Shown here: positions 6,301-12,550 of the stretch, in pieces
Position numbering within the stretch: the stretch's first letter is position 1
Layout of the letters: every line of letters starts with the position of its first letter
NCBI RefSeq assembly: GCF_040096185.1
Contig: NZ_JBBMFF010000172.1
Coordinates: 1-14,175 of the forward strand
Source of the DNA: JAZOXB01 sp040096185
GTDB taxonomy: Bacteria > Bacillota > Clostridia > Oscillospirales > Oscillospiraceae
Length of the DNA: 14,175 nt
Direction of reading: 5' to 3'
Made by a program: the position numbers and the translations under genes
Notes under the pieces: generated by a model
Told to the model about the DNA's origin: nothing
What the model saw: the letters and a program-made list of their open reading frames with translations, nothing else
Databases searched by the model: none

Positions 6301-8919
6301 ATGCTGGAACTCCAAGCGATCACAAAGGATTACCGCAGCGGCACAGAGTGCGTGCACGCGCTCCGCGGCGTGAGCCTGCGCTTTCGCGACAATGAATTTG
6401 TCTCCATTCTCGGTCCGTCCGGCTGCGGCAAGACGACGCTTCTGAACATCATCGGCGGTCTGGACCGCTACACGGCGGGCGACCTGCTCATCAACGGTGT
6501 CTCCACAAAGCAGTACCGCGACCGGGACTGGGACGCCTACCGCAACCACACCATCGGCTTTGTCTTTCAGAGCTACAATCTCATCCCGCACCAGAGCGTG
6601 CTGGCAAACGTCGAGCTGGCTCTGACGCTCTCCGGCGTTTCCCGCAAGGAGCGCCGTGCCCGCGCCATTGCCGTGCTGGAGAAGGTCGGCCTCGGCGATC
6701 AGCTGCACAAGCGCCCAAACCAGATGTCCGGCGGCCAGATGCAGCGCGTCGCCATCGCCCGCGCCCTCATCAACGACCCGGACATTCTGCTGGCGGACGA
6801 GCCGACCGGCGCGCTGGACTCCGAGACGAGCGTGCAGGTCATGGAAATTCTCAAGGAGGTCGCGCGCGACCGCCTTGTCATCATGGTCACGCACAATCCG
6901 GAGCTGGCCGAGCGCTATTCCACCCGCATCATCCGCCTGCTGGACGGCAGCGTCGTGGATGACACGCAGCCTTGCACGGCAGACGAACCGCAGGCCCCGC
7001 GCCCGGCCCGCACGGGCAGGACGTCCATGTCGTTCCTGACGGCGCTGTCGCTGAGCCTTCACAACCTGATGACGAAGAAAGCCCGCACGATCCTCATTGC
7101 CTTTGCAGGCTCCATCGGCATCATCGGCATCGCGCTCATTCTGTCGCTCTCGAGCGGCGTGCAGTCGCTCATCGACCGCATGGAGCGCGAGACGCTCTCG
7201 TCCTATCCCCTGACGATCCAGAAAAACACCGTGGACTTTTCGTCCATGATGAACATGCAGGCCGATGTTGAGCAGAGCATCGACGGGCAGGACCCCGACC
7301 GGCTTTATTCCGTCAGCGTCATGGGCAGCATGATGGACTCCATGATCCAGGGCTCCAAGACGAACAACCTGGCAGACTTCAAGGCTTGGCTCGACTCCGG
7401 CGAGAGCGGCATGGAGGAGCTGACGACGGACATCACCTATACCTACTCCACGCCCCTGACGATCTACCGCACGGACAACGGCCTGCAGAAGGTCAATCCC
7501 AGCACGCTGTTCTCCGATCTCGGCGTCATACCCGCCGATACCTCCGGCACACTGCTTGGCCAGAGCATGCAGATGGACGTCTGGACGCAGCTCACGGGCA
7601 ACGAAGACCTGCTGAAGGCGCAGTATGACGTCGTCGCGGGCCGCCTGCCGGAGCAGTACAACGAGGTCGTGCTCCTTGTGAACGAGGACAACCGCATCAC
7701 GGACTACACGCTCTATACGCTCGGCCTGCTCGATGCGCAGGCCCTGCAGGACGCCGTGGAGGCCGCGGCCCGCGGTGAGGATGTCAGCATCGACACCGAG
7801 GTGCACAGCTATTCCTACGACGACATTCTGGCGCTGCGCTTCCGTCTGCTGACAAACACGGACTGCTTCGTCCGGCAGGACGGACAGTGGGTGGATAAGT
7901 CGGACGACGAAGCCTATCTTCTGAACGTGCTGAACAGCTCAGACAAAATCGCCGTTGTCGGCATTCTCCGCCCTGCCGAGGGCGCAACGACCGGCAGCGG
8001 TCAGAGCGGCGTGATCGGCTACCGCGCCGACCTGATGACACATCTGCTGGACAAGGTCACCAGCGCGGAGATTGTCCGCGAGCAGCAGGCGGACCCCACA
8101 GTGGACGTCTTCACCGGTCTTCCCTTTGAGCAGGAGGAGCTGAAGGACGCCTACACCATGGAGGAGCTGCTGGCCTATACCGCGCAGCTGCCCGCAGAGG
8201 CACAGCAGGAGCTCATGGGCTATGTCAGCTCCATGCAGGCCGCCGGGATGGACGACGGCACGATCGCCACGCAGCTCATGCGCGCCGCGCTCTCGCAGTC
8301 CGACGGCGCGACCTACACCGGCAACCTCAAGCGCCTCGGCGTCTCCGACCCGGACGATCCAGAGGCCATCAACCTCTTCCCGAAGGATTTCGAGGCAAAG
8401 GACCGGATCGCCGACCGCATCGCGGAATACAACAAAACCCTGCCCGAGGACGCGCAGTTGGCCTACACGGACTATATCGGCCTGATGATCTCGTCCATCA
8501 CGACGATCATCAACGCCATCAGCTACATTCTCATCGCCTTTGTCGCCGTTTCGCTCGTCGTCTCGTCGATCATGATCGGCATCATCACCTATATCTCCGT
8601 GCTGGAGCGGACGCGCGAGATCGGCGTTCTGCGCTCCATCGGCGCTTCCCGCCGCGACATCTCCCGCGTCTTCAACGCCGAGACGCTGACCATCGGCTTT
8701 GCGGCAGGCGCCATCGGCATCGGCATCACACTGCTGCTCATCCTGCCGCTCAATGCGATCATCCGCCATCTGAGCGGTCTGAGCGGCGTGGCCGCTCTCC
8801 CGGCCGGGGCTGCTGTTATCCTCGTGGCGATCAGTATGCTACTGACATTCCTCGCGGGCCTCATCCCGTCGCGCATTGCCGCGAAAAAGGACCCCGTCAT
8901 CGCTCTGCGGAGCGAATGA
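6301..8919 (+). CDS. ABC transporter, fused ATPase and FtsX/MacB-type permease
   Basis: An 872-residue fusion of an ABC ATPase with a MacB/FtsX-type permease. ATPase domain, residues 1-225: Walker A GPSGCGKTT (38-46), Q-loop Gln90, signature MSGGQMQRVAIARAL (142-156), Walker B DILLADEPTGALD (161-173) and switch His198. After a linker, the first membrane segment follows at about 262-284, then a large extracytoplasmic domain (about 290-725), then three membrane segments with the FtsX core ISVLERTREIGVLRSIGASR near 762-781. Four spans and this domain order match type VII (mechanotransmission) ABC proteins, which move or sense molecules at the outer face of the membrane, for example peptides or antibiotics, rather than transporting across it. 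A GAAGGG site lies rather far (about 13 bases) upstream of the ATG. It has its own promoter and terminator. The substrate is unknown. Confidence 0.92.
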   Translation: MLELQAITKDYRSGTECVHALRGVSLRFRDNEFVSILGPSGCGKTTLLNIIGGLDRYTAGDLLINGVSTKQYRDRDWDAYRNHTIGFVFQSYNLIPHQSVLANVELALTLSGVSRKERRARAIAVLEKVGLGDQLHKRPNQMSGGQMQRVAIARALINDPDILLADEPTGALDSETSVQVMEILKEVARDRLVIMVTHNPELAERYSTRIIRLLDGSVVDDTQPCTADEPQAPRPARTGRTSMSFLTALSLSLHNLMTKKARTILIAFAGSIGIIGIALILSLSSGVQSLIDRMERETLSSYPLTIQKNTVDFSSMMNMQADVEQSIDGQDPDRLYSVSVMGSMMDSMIQGSKTNNLADFKAWLDSGESGMEELTTDITYTYSTPLTIYRTDNGLQKVNPSTLFSDLGVIPADTSGTLLGQSMQMDVWTQLTGNEDLLKAQYDVVAGRLPEQYNEVVLLVNEDNRITDYTLYTLGLLDAQALQDAVEAAARGEDVSIDTEVHSYSYDDILALRFRLLTNTDCFVRQDGQWVDKSDDEAYLLNVLNSSDKIAVVGILRPAEGATTGSGQSGVIGYRADLMTHLLDKVTSAEIVREQQADPTVDVFTGLPFEQEELKDAYTMEELLAYTAQLPAEAQQELMGYVSSMQAAGMDDGTIATQLMRAALSQSDGATYTGNLKRLGVSDPDDPEAINLFPKDFEAKDRIADRIAEYNKTLPEDAQLAYTDYIGLMISSITTIINAISYILIAFVAVSLVVSSIMIGIITYISVLERTREIGVLRSIGASRRDISRVFNAETLTIGFAAGAIGIGITLLLILPLNAIIRHLSGLSGVAALPAGAAVILVAISMLLTFLAGLIPSRIAAKKDPVIALRSE

Positions 8920-8933
8920 TCAATATACGAAAG

Positions 8934-8972
8934 GCAGGCTGCGCGGCATAAAAACCACGCAGCCTGCTGTTT
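8934..8972 (+). terminator. Intrinsic terminator of the ABC transporter gene
   Basis: A 10-bp stem GCAGGCTGCG (8934-8943) with CGCAGCCTGC (8958-8967), extended by GG/CC past one mismatch, is followed by a short T-rich tail. It lies 14 bases after the stop at 8919. The 110 bases from here to 9085 hold nothing I can identify; a small open frame there has no start signals. Confidence 0.75.
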
Positions 8973-9084
8973 GGATTTGATCAAAAACAGGAGGAGCCGC
9001 AAGCACCCTCTATCGGGCTTAATCGGCGGCATTCAATAATCCGTAAGCCGCAGCGGGGCAAGATGTTGGAATTTATATCGACCG

Positions 9085-9756
9085 TCATGCGCCGCTTTTC
9101 GAAATATAATTTATAGAATAGCCGTCCCACCCGTTCATGCAATGAATTAAAGTTGCATTTGATGTAATTGCAATCTGACAAAGTTCCGGTTCCCCCATGA
9201 ATTCAGAAAGATCGTGATTGAAAATTTTCATAATCAGCGAATCAATATCCGATGTGGCTGCAAAGAACGCAAGAGAATAGGCGTACTGCGGAAACATCTG
9301 GAAGGCTGTCTGCGCTGTATGCTGTGGGAGCCGATTCGTTTTTCCCTACTGTGTGCGTTAAATTCATGGTAGAAGGATTCCAAGAGTGCAGCGTGCTATA
9401 CTGCAGAGTATAGCGTGTTAACGATGCTGAGCCATGTTCGTCTGTCCAACCATGATAGAGATTGACTGCATGGCGAACAGCTTTTAAGAAATCACTTGCA
9501 ACCGTGTAGTTAACCACTAGATGTAAATCCGGATCAGATTCAAAGGCAGCAACCACTTTTTGAATATTGATTCCATTCAACTCTTGAGGAATCGCAACTC
9601 CCAGAGTCAAAAGCTGTTCTACACATTCCTCTGGTTGCAAAGAGGAAAGAAGCGTTATTTCTTTGGCGCGGTTCTTCCCTTCAGCAGTAGCTTGTACAGT
9701 CATACATCATAGCAGACAAAGGTGCAGTAGAATAGCAAAAATTTTTTCACTTTCAC
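9085..9756 (-). pseudogene. Broken lipoprotein gene, paralogue of the one at 9802-10119
   Basis: This reads as a lipoprotein gene of about 220 codons carrying three lesions. An AAGGAG site (9765-9770) precedes a GTG at 9756 that opens VKVKKF. After the A6/T5 run at 9737-9747 the frame is off by one base; with one T restored it continues FAILLHLCLL, a signal peptide core. A TGA at 9707-9709 then stands where the lipobox residue before Cys (TGT, 9704-9706) should be; GGA would give LLGC. Later, at a run of five A (9339-9343), one extra base shifts the frame; removing it joins THTVGK to TNRLPQHTAQTAFQMFPQYA and on to the stop at 9085. The region after the signal peptide aligns with the 105-residue neighbour: LSSLQ, then Q-L, G-x-x-IP-x-x-L, DF and H at matching places. 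Family unknown. Confidence 0.6.
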
Positions 9757-9801
9757 TTTGAAAACTCCTTTCTGTTTTGAATAGATTTGATTCGCATTTC
9801 A

Positions 9802-10119
9802 TCATTGAGTTATGGCACTATGCTCTTTGACGAAACTTCTTAATTCTTCGTAAAAATCTGCAAACTCTGTCCAACCAACAACTGGCGCAGATCTGTCCGA
9901 ATCAACCTCAAGATCTGCAATTGCATCGCAAATTACAGATATTTCAAGATTCGCAGGAATCGAGATTCCATGGTCTGTAAGGCGCTGAAGGAGTATCGTT
10001 TCCTCCAGCTCCGACAGCTTCTGCGGCATCTGATTGTTGGAACAGGCGGAAAAAACACAGACAAAGCCAACTAGAGCAATTATCGCAACGATAACACGTT
10101 TTCTTTTAGCGAATAACAT
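9802..10119 (-). CDS. Small lipoprotein of unknown function
   Basis: A 105-residue lipoprotein. The start at 10119 has GGAGGTG 5-6 bases upstream and opens a signal peptide: KRKR at 5-8, a hydrophobic core, and lipobox VFSAC with Cys26. The mature part is about 80 residues, mostly helical in look: LSELEETILLQRL, then GISIPANLEI, then VVGWTEFADFYEELRSFVKE. The same layout occurs in the broken gene downstream at 9085-9756, so the two are tandem paralogues 45 bases apart, probably one transcript. Upstream there is no room for a promoter between its start and the terminator hairpin at 10151-10194, so expression should depend on read-through of that hairpin. I do not recognise the family. Base use is more AT-rich than in the flanking housekeeping genes. 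Confidence 0.7.
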   Translation of the reverse strand: MLFAKRKRVIVAIIALVGFVCVFSACSNNQMPQKLSELEETILLQRLTDHGISIPANLEISVICDAIADLEVDSDRSAPVVGWTEFADFYEELRSFVKEHSAITQ

Positions 10120-10150
10120 AGATCACACCTCCGAGAAGTTAATTTAATAA

Positions 10151-10194
10151 TAAAAAGCGCACAGGCCGACTAATCACCAGTCCGGCCTATGCGC
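10151..10194 (-). terminator. Terminator hairpin overlapping the stop of the leader ORF (possible attenuator)
   Basis: In minus-strand RNA, 10183-10194 pairs with 10157-10168 as a 12-bp stem with one G-U pair, followed by five U (10152-10156) and an AU-rich tail. On the plus strand the same pair would be a C-A mismatch, so the structure belongs to a minus-strand transcript. The stop codon of the 34-codon ORF (10187-10189) lies in the first arm. The hairpin ends only about 37 bases before the lipoprotein start at 10119. This is the layout of a translation-controlled attenuator, though a plain terminator after a small gene is also possible. Confidence 0.7.
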
Positions 10195-10291
10195 CAACAG
10201 AAACGATTTTGATACGACCTCTCCATAATCGGGAGCCGCACCAATACCACCAACACGCAAAACCGAACCGGGCATCATTGGGACGATACAT
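10187..10291 (-). CDS. 34-residue Trp/Cys-rich peptide, possible leader peptide
   Basis: A 34-codon ORF with a near-ideal start: GGAGG (10299-10303), a 7-base gap, then ATG at 10291. The peptide opens MYRPNDARFGFA, then has C13, W14, W15, Y16, W17, C18, then W23, and a basic C-terminal part (R21, R24, R26, K28). Four Trp and two Cys in eleven residues is extreme. It has no signal peptide and too little hydrophobic length to span a membrane. Its last codons and stop form the first arm of the terminator at 10151-10194, and the next gene is the lipoprotein at 10119. It may be a leader peptide that controls that terminator, or a small functional peptide; I know no matching family. Confidence 0.45.
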   Translation of the reverse strand: MYRPNDARFGFACWWYWCGSRLWRGRIKIVSVGA

Positions 10292-10342
10292 GGCGTTACC
10301 TCCAATCATAGTTTGTCAGATAGGTATTCTATCCGCATAATA

Positions 10343-10372
10343 AGTCTACCATATAATGACCATCTTTTTCAA
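10343..10372 (-). promoter_or_regulatory. Possible promoter of the leader-peptide/lipoprotein unit
   Basis: On the minus strand TTGAAA (10367-10372) and TAGACT (10343-10348) are 18 bases apart, with an extended TGG before the -10. The transcript would start about 45 bases upstream of the 34-codon ORF. The -10 box matches only four of six consensus bases. Confidence 0.3.
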
Positions 10373-10436
10373 TATGGCGGCAGCAATCTGTTTGTGAATT
10401 TTCTATAAACGGGTGGCCGTGAGAGGCACTTTGAAA

Positions 10437-10559
10437 ATGGTAAAGGGGAGCGGTGCAAACTACTCTTATGAGAACTCCCTGCTCCTGTCTTTAGACAATA
10501 TTGGTGGCGGCTACCGCTATTGTGCCGCAGAGAAAAATGAGGGCATCGTCTCCTATTAG
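10437..10559 (+). pseudogene. Possible 40-codon gene fragment
   Basis: A plus-strand frame from an ATG at 10437 to TAG at 10557-10559. Its middle, ENSLLLSLDNIGGGYRYCAA, has the balanced composition of real protein. The frame stays open a little upstream of the ATG (VRGTLK), and no ribosome binding site is present, so it is more likely an internal or 3' piece of a decayed gene than an intact small one. I cannot name the family. Confidence 0.2.
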
Positions 10560-10660
10560 ATTCATCACGAAATATAGCAAAACAGACTGCACCCGTCAAT
10601 GGTCGAGATAAACGCTTACGCGCCATTGACAGCCGCAGCCTGTTTCACTTTTCGGCAGAC

Positions 10661-10695
10661 AAGGCGGGCAAGCACAAGCTGTGCCTGCCCGCCTT
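10661..10695 (-). terminator. Strong hairpin after the surface-protein remnant
   Basis: A 10-bp stem (10661-10670 with 10686-10695), one mismatch, then four more pairs around a five-base loop. It lies 18 bases past the stop of the LPXTG-like gene on the minus strand and is probably its transcription terminator. No T-run follows on that strand, so it may instead protect the RNA 3' end. Confidence 0.4.
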
Positions 10696-10712
10696 GATCT
10701 CAGATTGACTTG

Positions 10713-11285
10713 TTATTGTGTCTTTCTGCGCTTCTGAGCGAAGACAGCGATTCCCACAAGAGCGCCGCCGCTGACAAGCAGGAGTGAAAGCCAGAGGGTC
10801 GTGCTGTTGTCGCCGGTCGTCGGCATATTAGTCACGGGAGGAACGGGTGTGGTATTGGGATAGTAATGGCTGCCACCGCCGACATACGTCCATTGTGCAA
10901 CATAGGTGACGTTACCGGTTACGGTGGCGCCCCATGCGGGCTTCCAGCCGTCAAAGCGATAGCCGTAGCGATAGGTGCTTCCCTTAAATGCGGGGGTAGT
11001 ATCTCCGGCCTTGAGGTCAGCATAATTCTCGGTAGCAAATATACTGCCGTTCATACCATCGCTGTAAGTGACGGTGTAGCGGGTCTGAACCTCATGATTA
11101 TCGCAGACGACCCAAATGCCCATCTGCTTGACCTCCTCCACGGGCATCCACATTTTATTTTCAGGGTCATACTTTACCTTGAAAGACAATCCCTCTGTGG
11201 TCTGCGTGGAGAGTACCTTGTGCATAATGCCCGTATCAGTGCTGAACTGATTGCAATATACAGAAGAAATCAGGGTAATGGTACG
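10713..11285 (-). pseudogene. 5'-truncated cell-wall-anchored surface protein with LPXTG-like signal
   Basis: Only the last roughly 190 codons remain. The visible order is: a linker (KVKYDPENKMWMPVEEVKQM); one Listeria-Bacteroides/InlB-type repeat from YTVTYSDGMNG to NVTYVAQW, with the hallmark GYRFDGWKPAW inside; a Tyr/Pro linker; then a sortase signal of NMPTTGD, a hydrophobic stretch and the basic tail KRRKTQ. MPTTG stands in for LPXTG. No signal peptide or proper start exists: an internal ATG at 11225 has no ribosome binding site, and the frame further upstream is the reverse of a recombinase gene and then the tRNA-Pro gene. The protein-like sequence ends near 11280, where the recombinase remnant begins in the opposite direction. 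A 341-codon reading running up to 11738 is therefore an artefact. Confidence 0.7.
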
Positions 11286-11288
11286 GTA

Positions 11289-11528
11289 CGGCGATACACG
11301 GACGCGACCACCATTACAAAGCGGATGGTTGCAGAGCTGATCGACCATATTGAGGTGTACCACGCCGAAAAGCAAGACGGCATTACCAACCAGCGCGTCG
11401 ATATTCACTATAACTGCATCGGTGCCTTTGATGTGCCGGATCGTCGGAAGATTCCGGAGGCCGACATTATCATGGAAACAAGAAAAGGCGTAGCACTCAG
11501 CTACGCCACGGAACAGGTTGCAGCTTTT
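11289..11528 (+). pseudogene. C-terminal remnant of a large serine recombinase
   Basis: About 80 codons of plus-strand frame match the C-terminal end of TnpX/Tn4451-type large serine recombinases of Firmicutes mobile elements: RRYTDATTITKRMVAELIDH, IEVYHAEK, VDIHYNCIGAFDVP, and the terminal METRKGVALSYA. The catalytic N-terminal domain and zinc region are absent. It begins abruptly near 11285 against the surface-protein remnant and has lost its stop codon: the frame runs on through the tRNA-Pro terminator and the antisense of the tRNA into the sporulation-type gene at 11766. It cannot be active. It marks the former right end of an integrated element next to tRNA-Pro. Confidence 0.75.
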
Positions 11529-11536
11529 CAGGAAAT

Positions 11537-11589
11537 AAAAAAGCAGAGTGTCCATTACAGGATACTCAGATCCTATAAGGACACTCTGC
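11537..11589 (-). terminator. Intrinsic terminator of tRNA-Pro
   Basis: A perfect 11-bp outer stem (11543-11553 with 11579-11589) and an inner 5-bp stem (11559-11563 with 11570-11574) are followed on the minus strand by six T (11537-11542). It begins one base after the tRNA CCA end. Confidence 0.9.
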
Positions 11590-11590
11590 A

Positions 11591-11667
11591 TGGTCGGAGT
11601 GTCGGGATTCGAACCCGAGGCCTCTTGGTCCCGAACCAAGCGCGATACCAAACTTCGCCACACCCCG
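11591..11667 (-). tRNA. tRNA-Pro (anticodon CGG)
   Basis: A 77-base tRNA with encoded CCA (11591-11593). The acceptor stem pairs CGGGGTG with CACTCCG with one G-T pair; the T loop reads GGTTCGAATCC; the anticodon stem CTTGG/CCAAG closes the loop TTCGGGA, giving anticodon CGG (11631-11633), which reads CCG. It has a consensus promoter upstream and its own terminator. Confidence 0.96.
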
Positions 11668-11678
11668 AAAGCATGAAT

Positions 11679-11707
11679 ATTATACGCACATTTTTCCCAT
11701 TTGTCAA
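11679..11707 (-). promoter_or_regulatory. Consensus promoter of tRNA-Pro
   Basis: On the minus strand a perfect TTGACA (11702-11707) and a perfect TATAAT (11679-11684) are exactly 17 bases apart, a few bases before the tRNA 5' end. This is what is expected for a highly expressed stable RNA. Confidence 0.92.
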
Positions 11708-11715
11708 GACCCAAA

Positions 11716-11743
11716 GTATAATTTCCGGAAAACTTCATATAAT
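11716..11743 (+). promoter_or_regulatory. Possible sigma-E-type promoter of the spoIVF-like pair
   Basis: GTATAAT (11716-11722) and CATATAAT (11736-11743), 13 bases apart, resemble the B. subtilis mother-cell sigma-E elements (about KMATATT and CATACAHT; 5 of 7 and 7 of 8 matches). No good sigma-A -35 box stands at the right distance from the embedded TATAAT. In B. subtilis the spoIVF operon is under sigma-E, which fits. Found by eye only. Confidence 0.4.
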
Positions 11744-11765
11744 TTTCTGGGAAGGGGGCGTGGCC

Positions 11766-12005
11766 ATGCTGCAGCGTATGCGAAGAAACGTTCGGATCTG
11801 CCTGCTTCTGGTCTGCGCCGCGCTGGCGCTCAAGCTGTTCCTGCCGGAAGCTGGGCAGCGCATCGGGGCATGGATCTCCGGCGAACCGGGCAATGAGATC
11901 AGCCGCGCCGTTTCCGGCCTGCTCGGCACGCTGTCGGGCGGCGGCAGCCTCGGAGAGGCCATGGAGGTGTTCTGTGAAAATCTCGAAGCTTCCGCTCCGG
12001 ATTGA
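11766..12005 (+). CDS. Small membrane protein, SpoIVFA-like partner
   Basis: A 79-residue protein with one hydrophobic segment at about 10-26 (ICLLLVCAALALKLFL) after a basic start, then a short outer or lumenal part of about 50 residues. AGGGGG lies 7 bases before the ATG at 11766. It overlaps the following M50 protease gene by 32 bases, so the two are translationally coupled. In Bacillus the gene in this place, spoIVFA, makes a 264-residue regulator with a LytM domain; here only a membrane anchor and short tail are present. The assignment rests on position and topology, not on recognised sequence. There is no room for a longer 5' end because the tRNA-Pro promoter lies immediately upstream. 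Confidence 0.6.
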   Translation: MLQRMRRNVRICLLLVCAALALKLFLPEAGQRIGAWISGEPGNEISRAVSGLLGTLSGGGSLGEAMEVFCENLEASAPD

Positions 12006-12540
12006 GCCGGGGCTCGTCGCGCTGCTGTGCGCGTGGTTCTATTTCGACCCCGCCGGGACCTTCCTCCCCTTCGTCTGCGCGGCCGCGCTGCATGAGGCCG
12101 GGCATCTGGCCATGCTGCTCTGGCTGCGGCAGCCGGTACATAGTCTCTGCCTCGGCCTGCAGGGCACGGTGCTGCGGACGGGGCCGCTGCGCTACCGGGA
12201 CGAGCTGCTCGCCGCCGCGGCCGGACCGGCGATGAATCTGGCCCTGCTGCTGGCCTTCTCGCGCACGCTGCCGCGCTTTGCGCTGGTCAATTTCTGCCTG
12301 CTGGCCTATAACCTGCTCCCCTTCTACCCGCTCGACGGCGGACGGCTGCTGCGCGCCGTGCTGCGGACGCTGCTGCCGCTGCGTGCAGCGGTCTGGGCCG
12401 AGCGCGGCGTCTGCCTCCTCTGCGGCGCGCTCCTGCTGGCATGCGCCGGATATCTGACGCTCTGCTGGCACGCCGGGCCGTGGCCTCTGCTGGTGTGCCT
12501 GCTGCTTGGGCTGCGCTGCTGCCGGAACGAGGAAATTTGA
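11974..12540 (+). CDS. M50-family site-2 protease, SpoIVFB-like
   Basis: A 188-residue intramembrane zinc metalloprotease. The zinc motif HEAGH lies at 40-44, the AAGPAMN helix at 82-88, and NLLPFYPLDGGR at 113-124 supplies the third zinc ligand Asp121. Several hydrophobic spans surround these. SpoIVFB in the mother cell cleaves pro-sigma-K to switch on late sporulation genes; this is the likely role, but other M50 proteases look alike. The GTG at 11974 was chosen because GGAGGTG lies just upstream (11963-11969) and because it overlaps the end of the partner gene; a more upstream ATG in frame has no such site. It is about 100 residues shorter than Bacillus SpoIVFB and lacks the C-terminal CBS domain that senses ATP there. 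Very GC-rich, with many Leu and Arg codons, like the core genes. Confidence 0.85.
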   Translation: MKISKLPLRIEPGLVALLCAWFYFDPAGTFLPFVCAAALHEAGHLAMLLWLRQPVHSLCLGLQGTVLRTGPLRYRDELLAAAAGPAMNLALLLAFSRTLPRFALVNFCLLAYNLLPFYPLDGGRLLRAVLRTLLPLRAAVWAERGVCLLCGALLLACAGYLTLCWHAGPWPLLVCLLLGLRCCRNEEI

Positions 12541-12550
12541 CAGATTTATC

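Larger units (their letters stand above)
10292..10712. other. Accessory intergenic stretch, probably decayed
   Basis: About 420 bases between the 34-codon ORF and the surface-protein remnant. It contains the weak promoter at 10343-10372, a 40-codon plus-strand frame (10437-10559) that may be a gene fragment, an 8-bp inverted repeat GTCAATGG (10595-10602) with CCATTGAC (10623-10630), and a strong hairpin at 10661-10695. An 85-codon minus-strand frame (10369-10626) has no ribosome binding site and overlaps the plus-strand frame. I read the stretch as debris of a mobile element. Confidence 0.4.

Noticed and set aside
6292..7806. Minus-strand ORF of 504 codons
   Set aside because: It is the reverse of the ABC ATPase-permease gene, where all family motifs are in the plus-strand frame.
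9339..9343. Programmed -1 ribosomal frameshift at GGGAAAAAC
   Set aside because: Joining the two halves needs +1 (or -2), and the heptamer is not in the phase needed for -1 slipping; two other lesions in the gene point to decay.
10369..10626. Minus-strand ORF of 85 codons
   Set aside because: No ribosome binding site, Arg/Ser-rich composition, and it overlaps a more protein-like frame on the other strand.
10713..11738. Minus-strand 341-codon ORF as one protein
   Set aside because: Its first 150 or so codons are the tRNA-Pro gene, its terminator and the antisense of a recombinase; only the part up to about 11280 is protein-like.
10866..12005. Plus-strand 379-codon ORF as one protein
   Set aside because: It joins antisense of the surface protein, the recombinase remnant, antisense tRNA and the real 79-codon gene at 11766 by chance.
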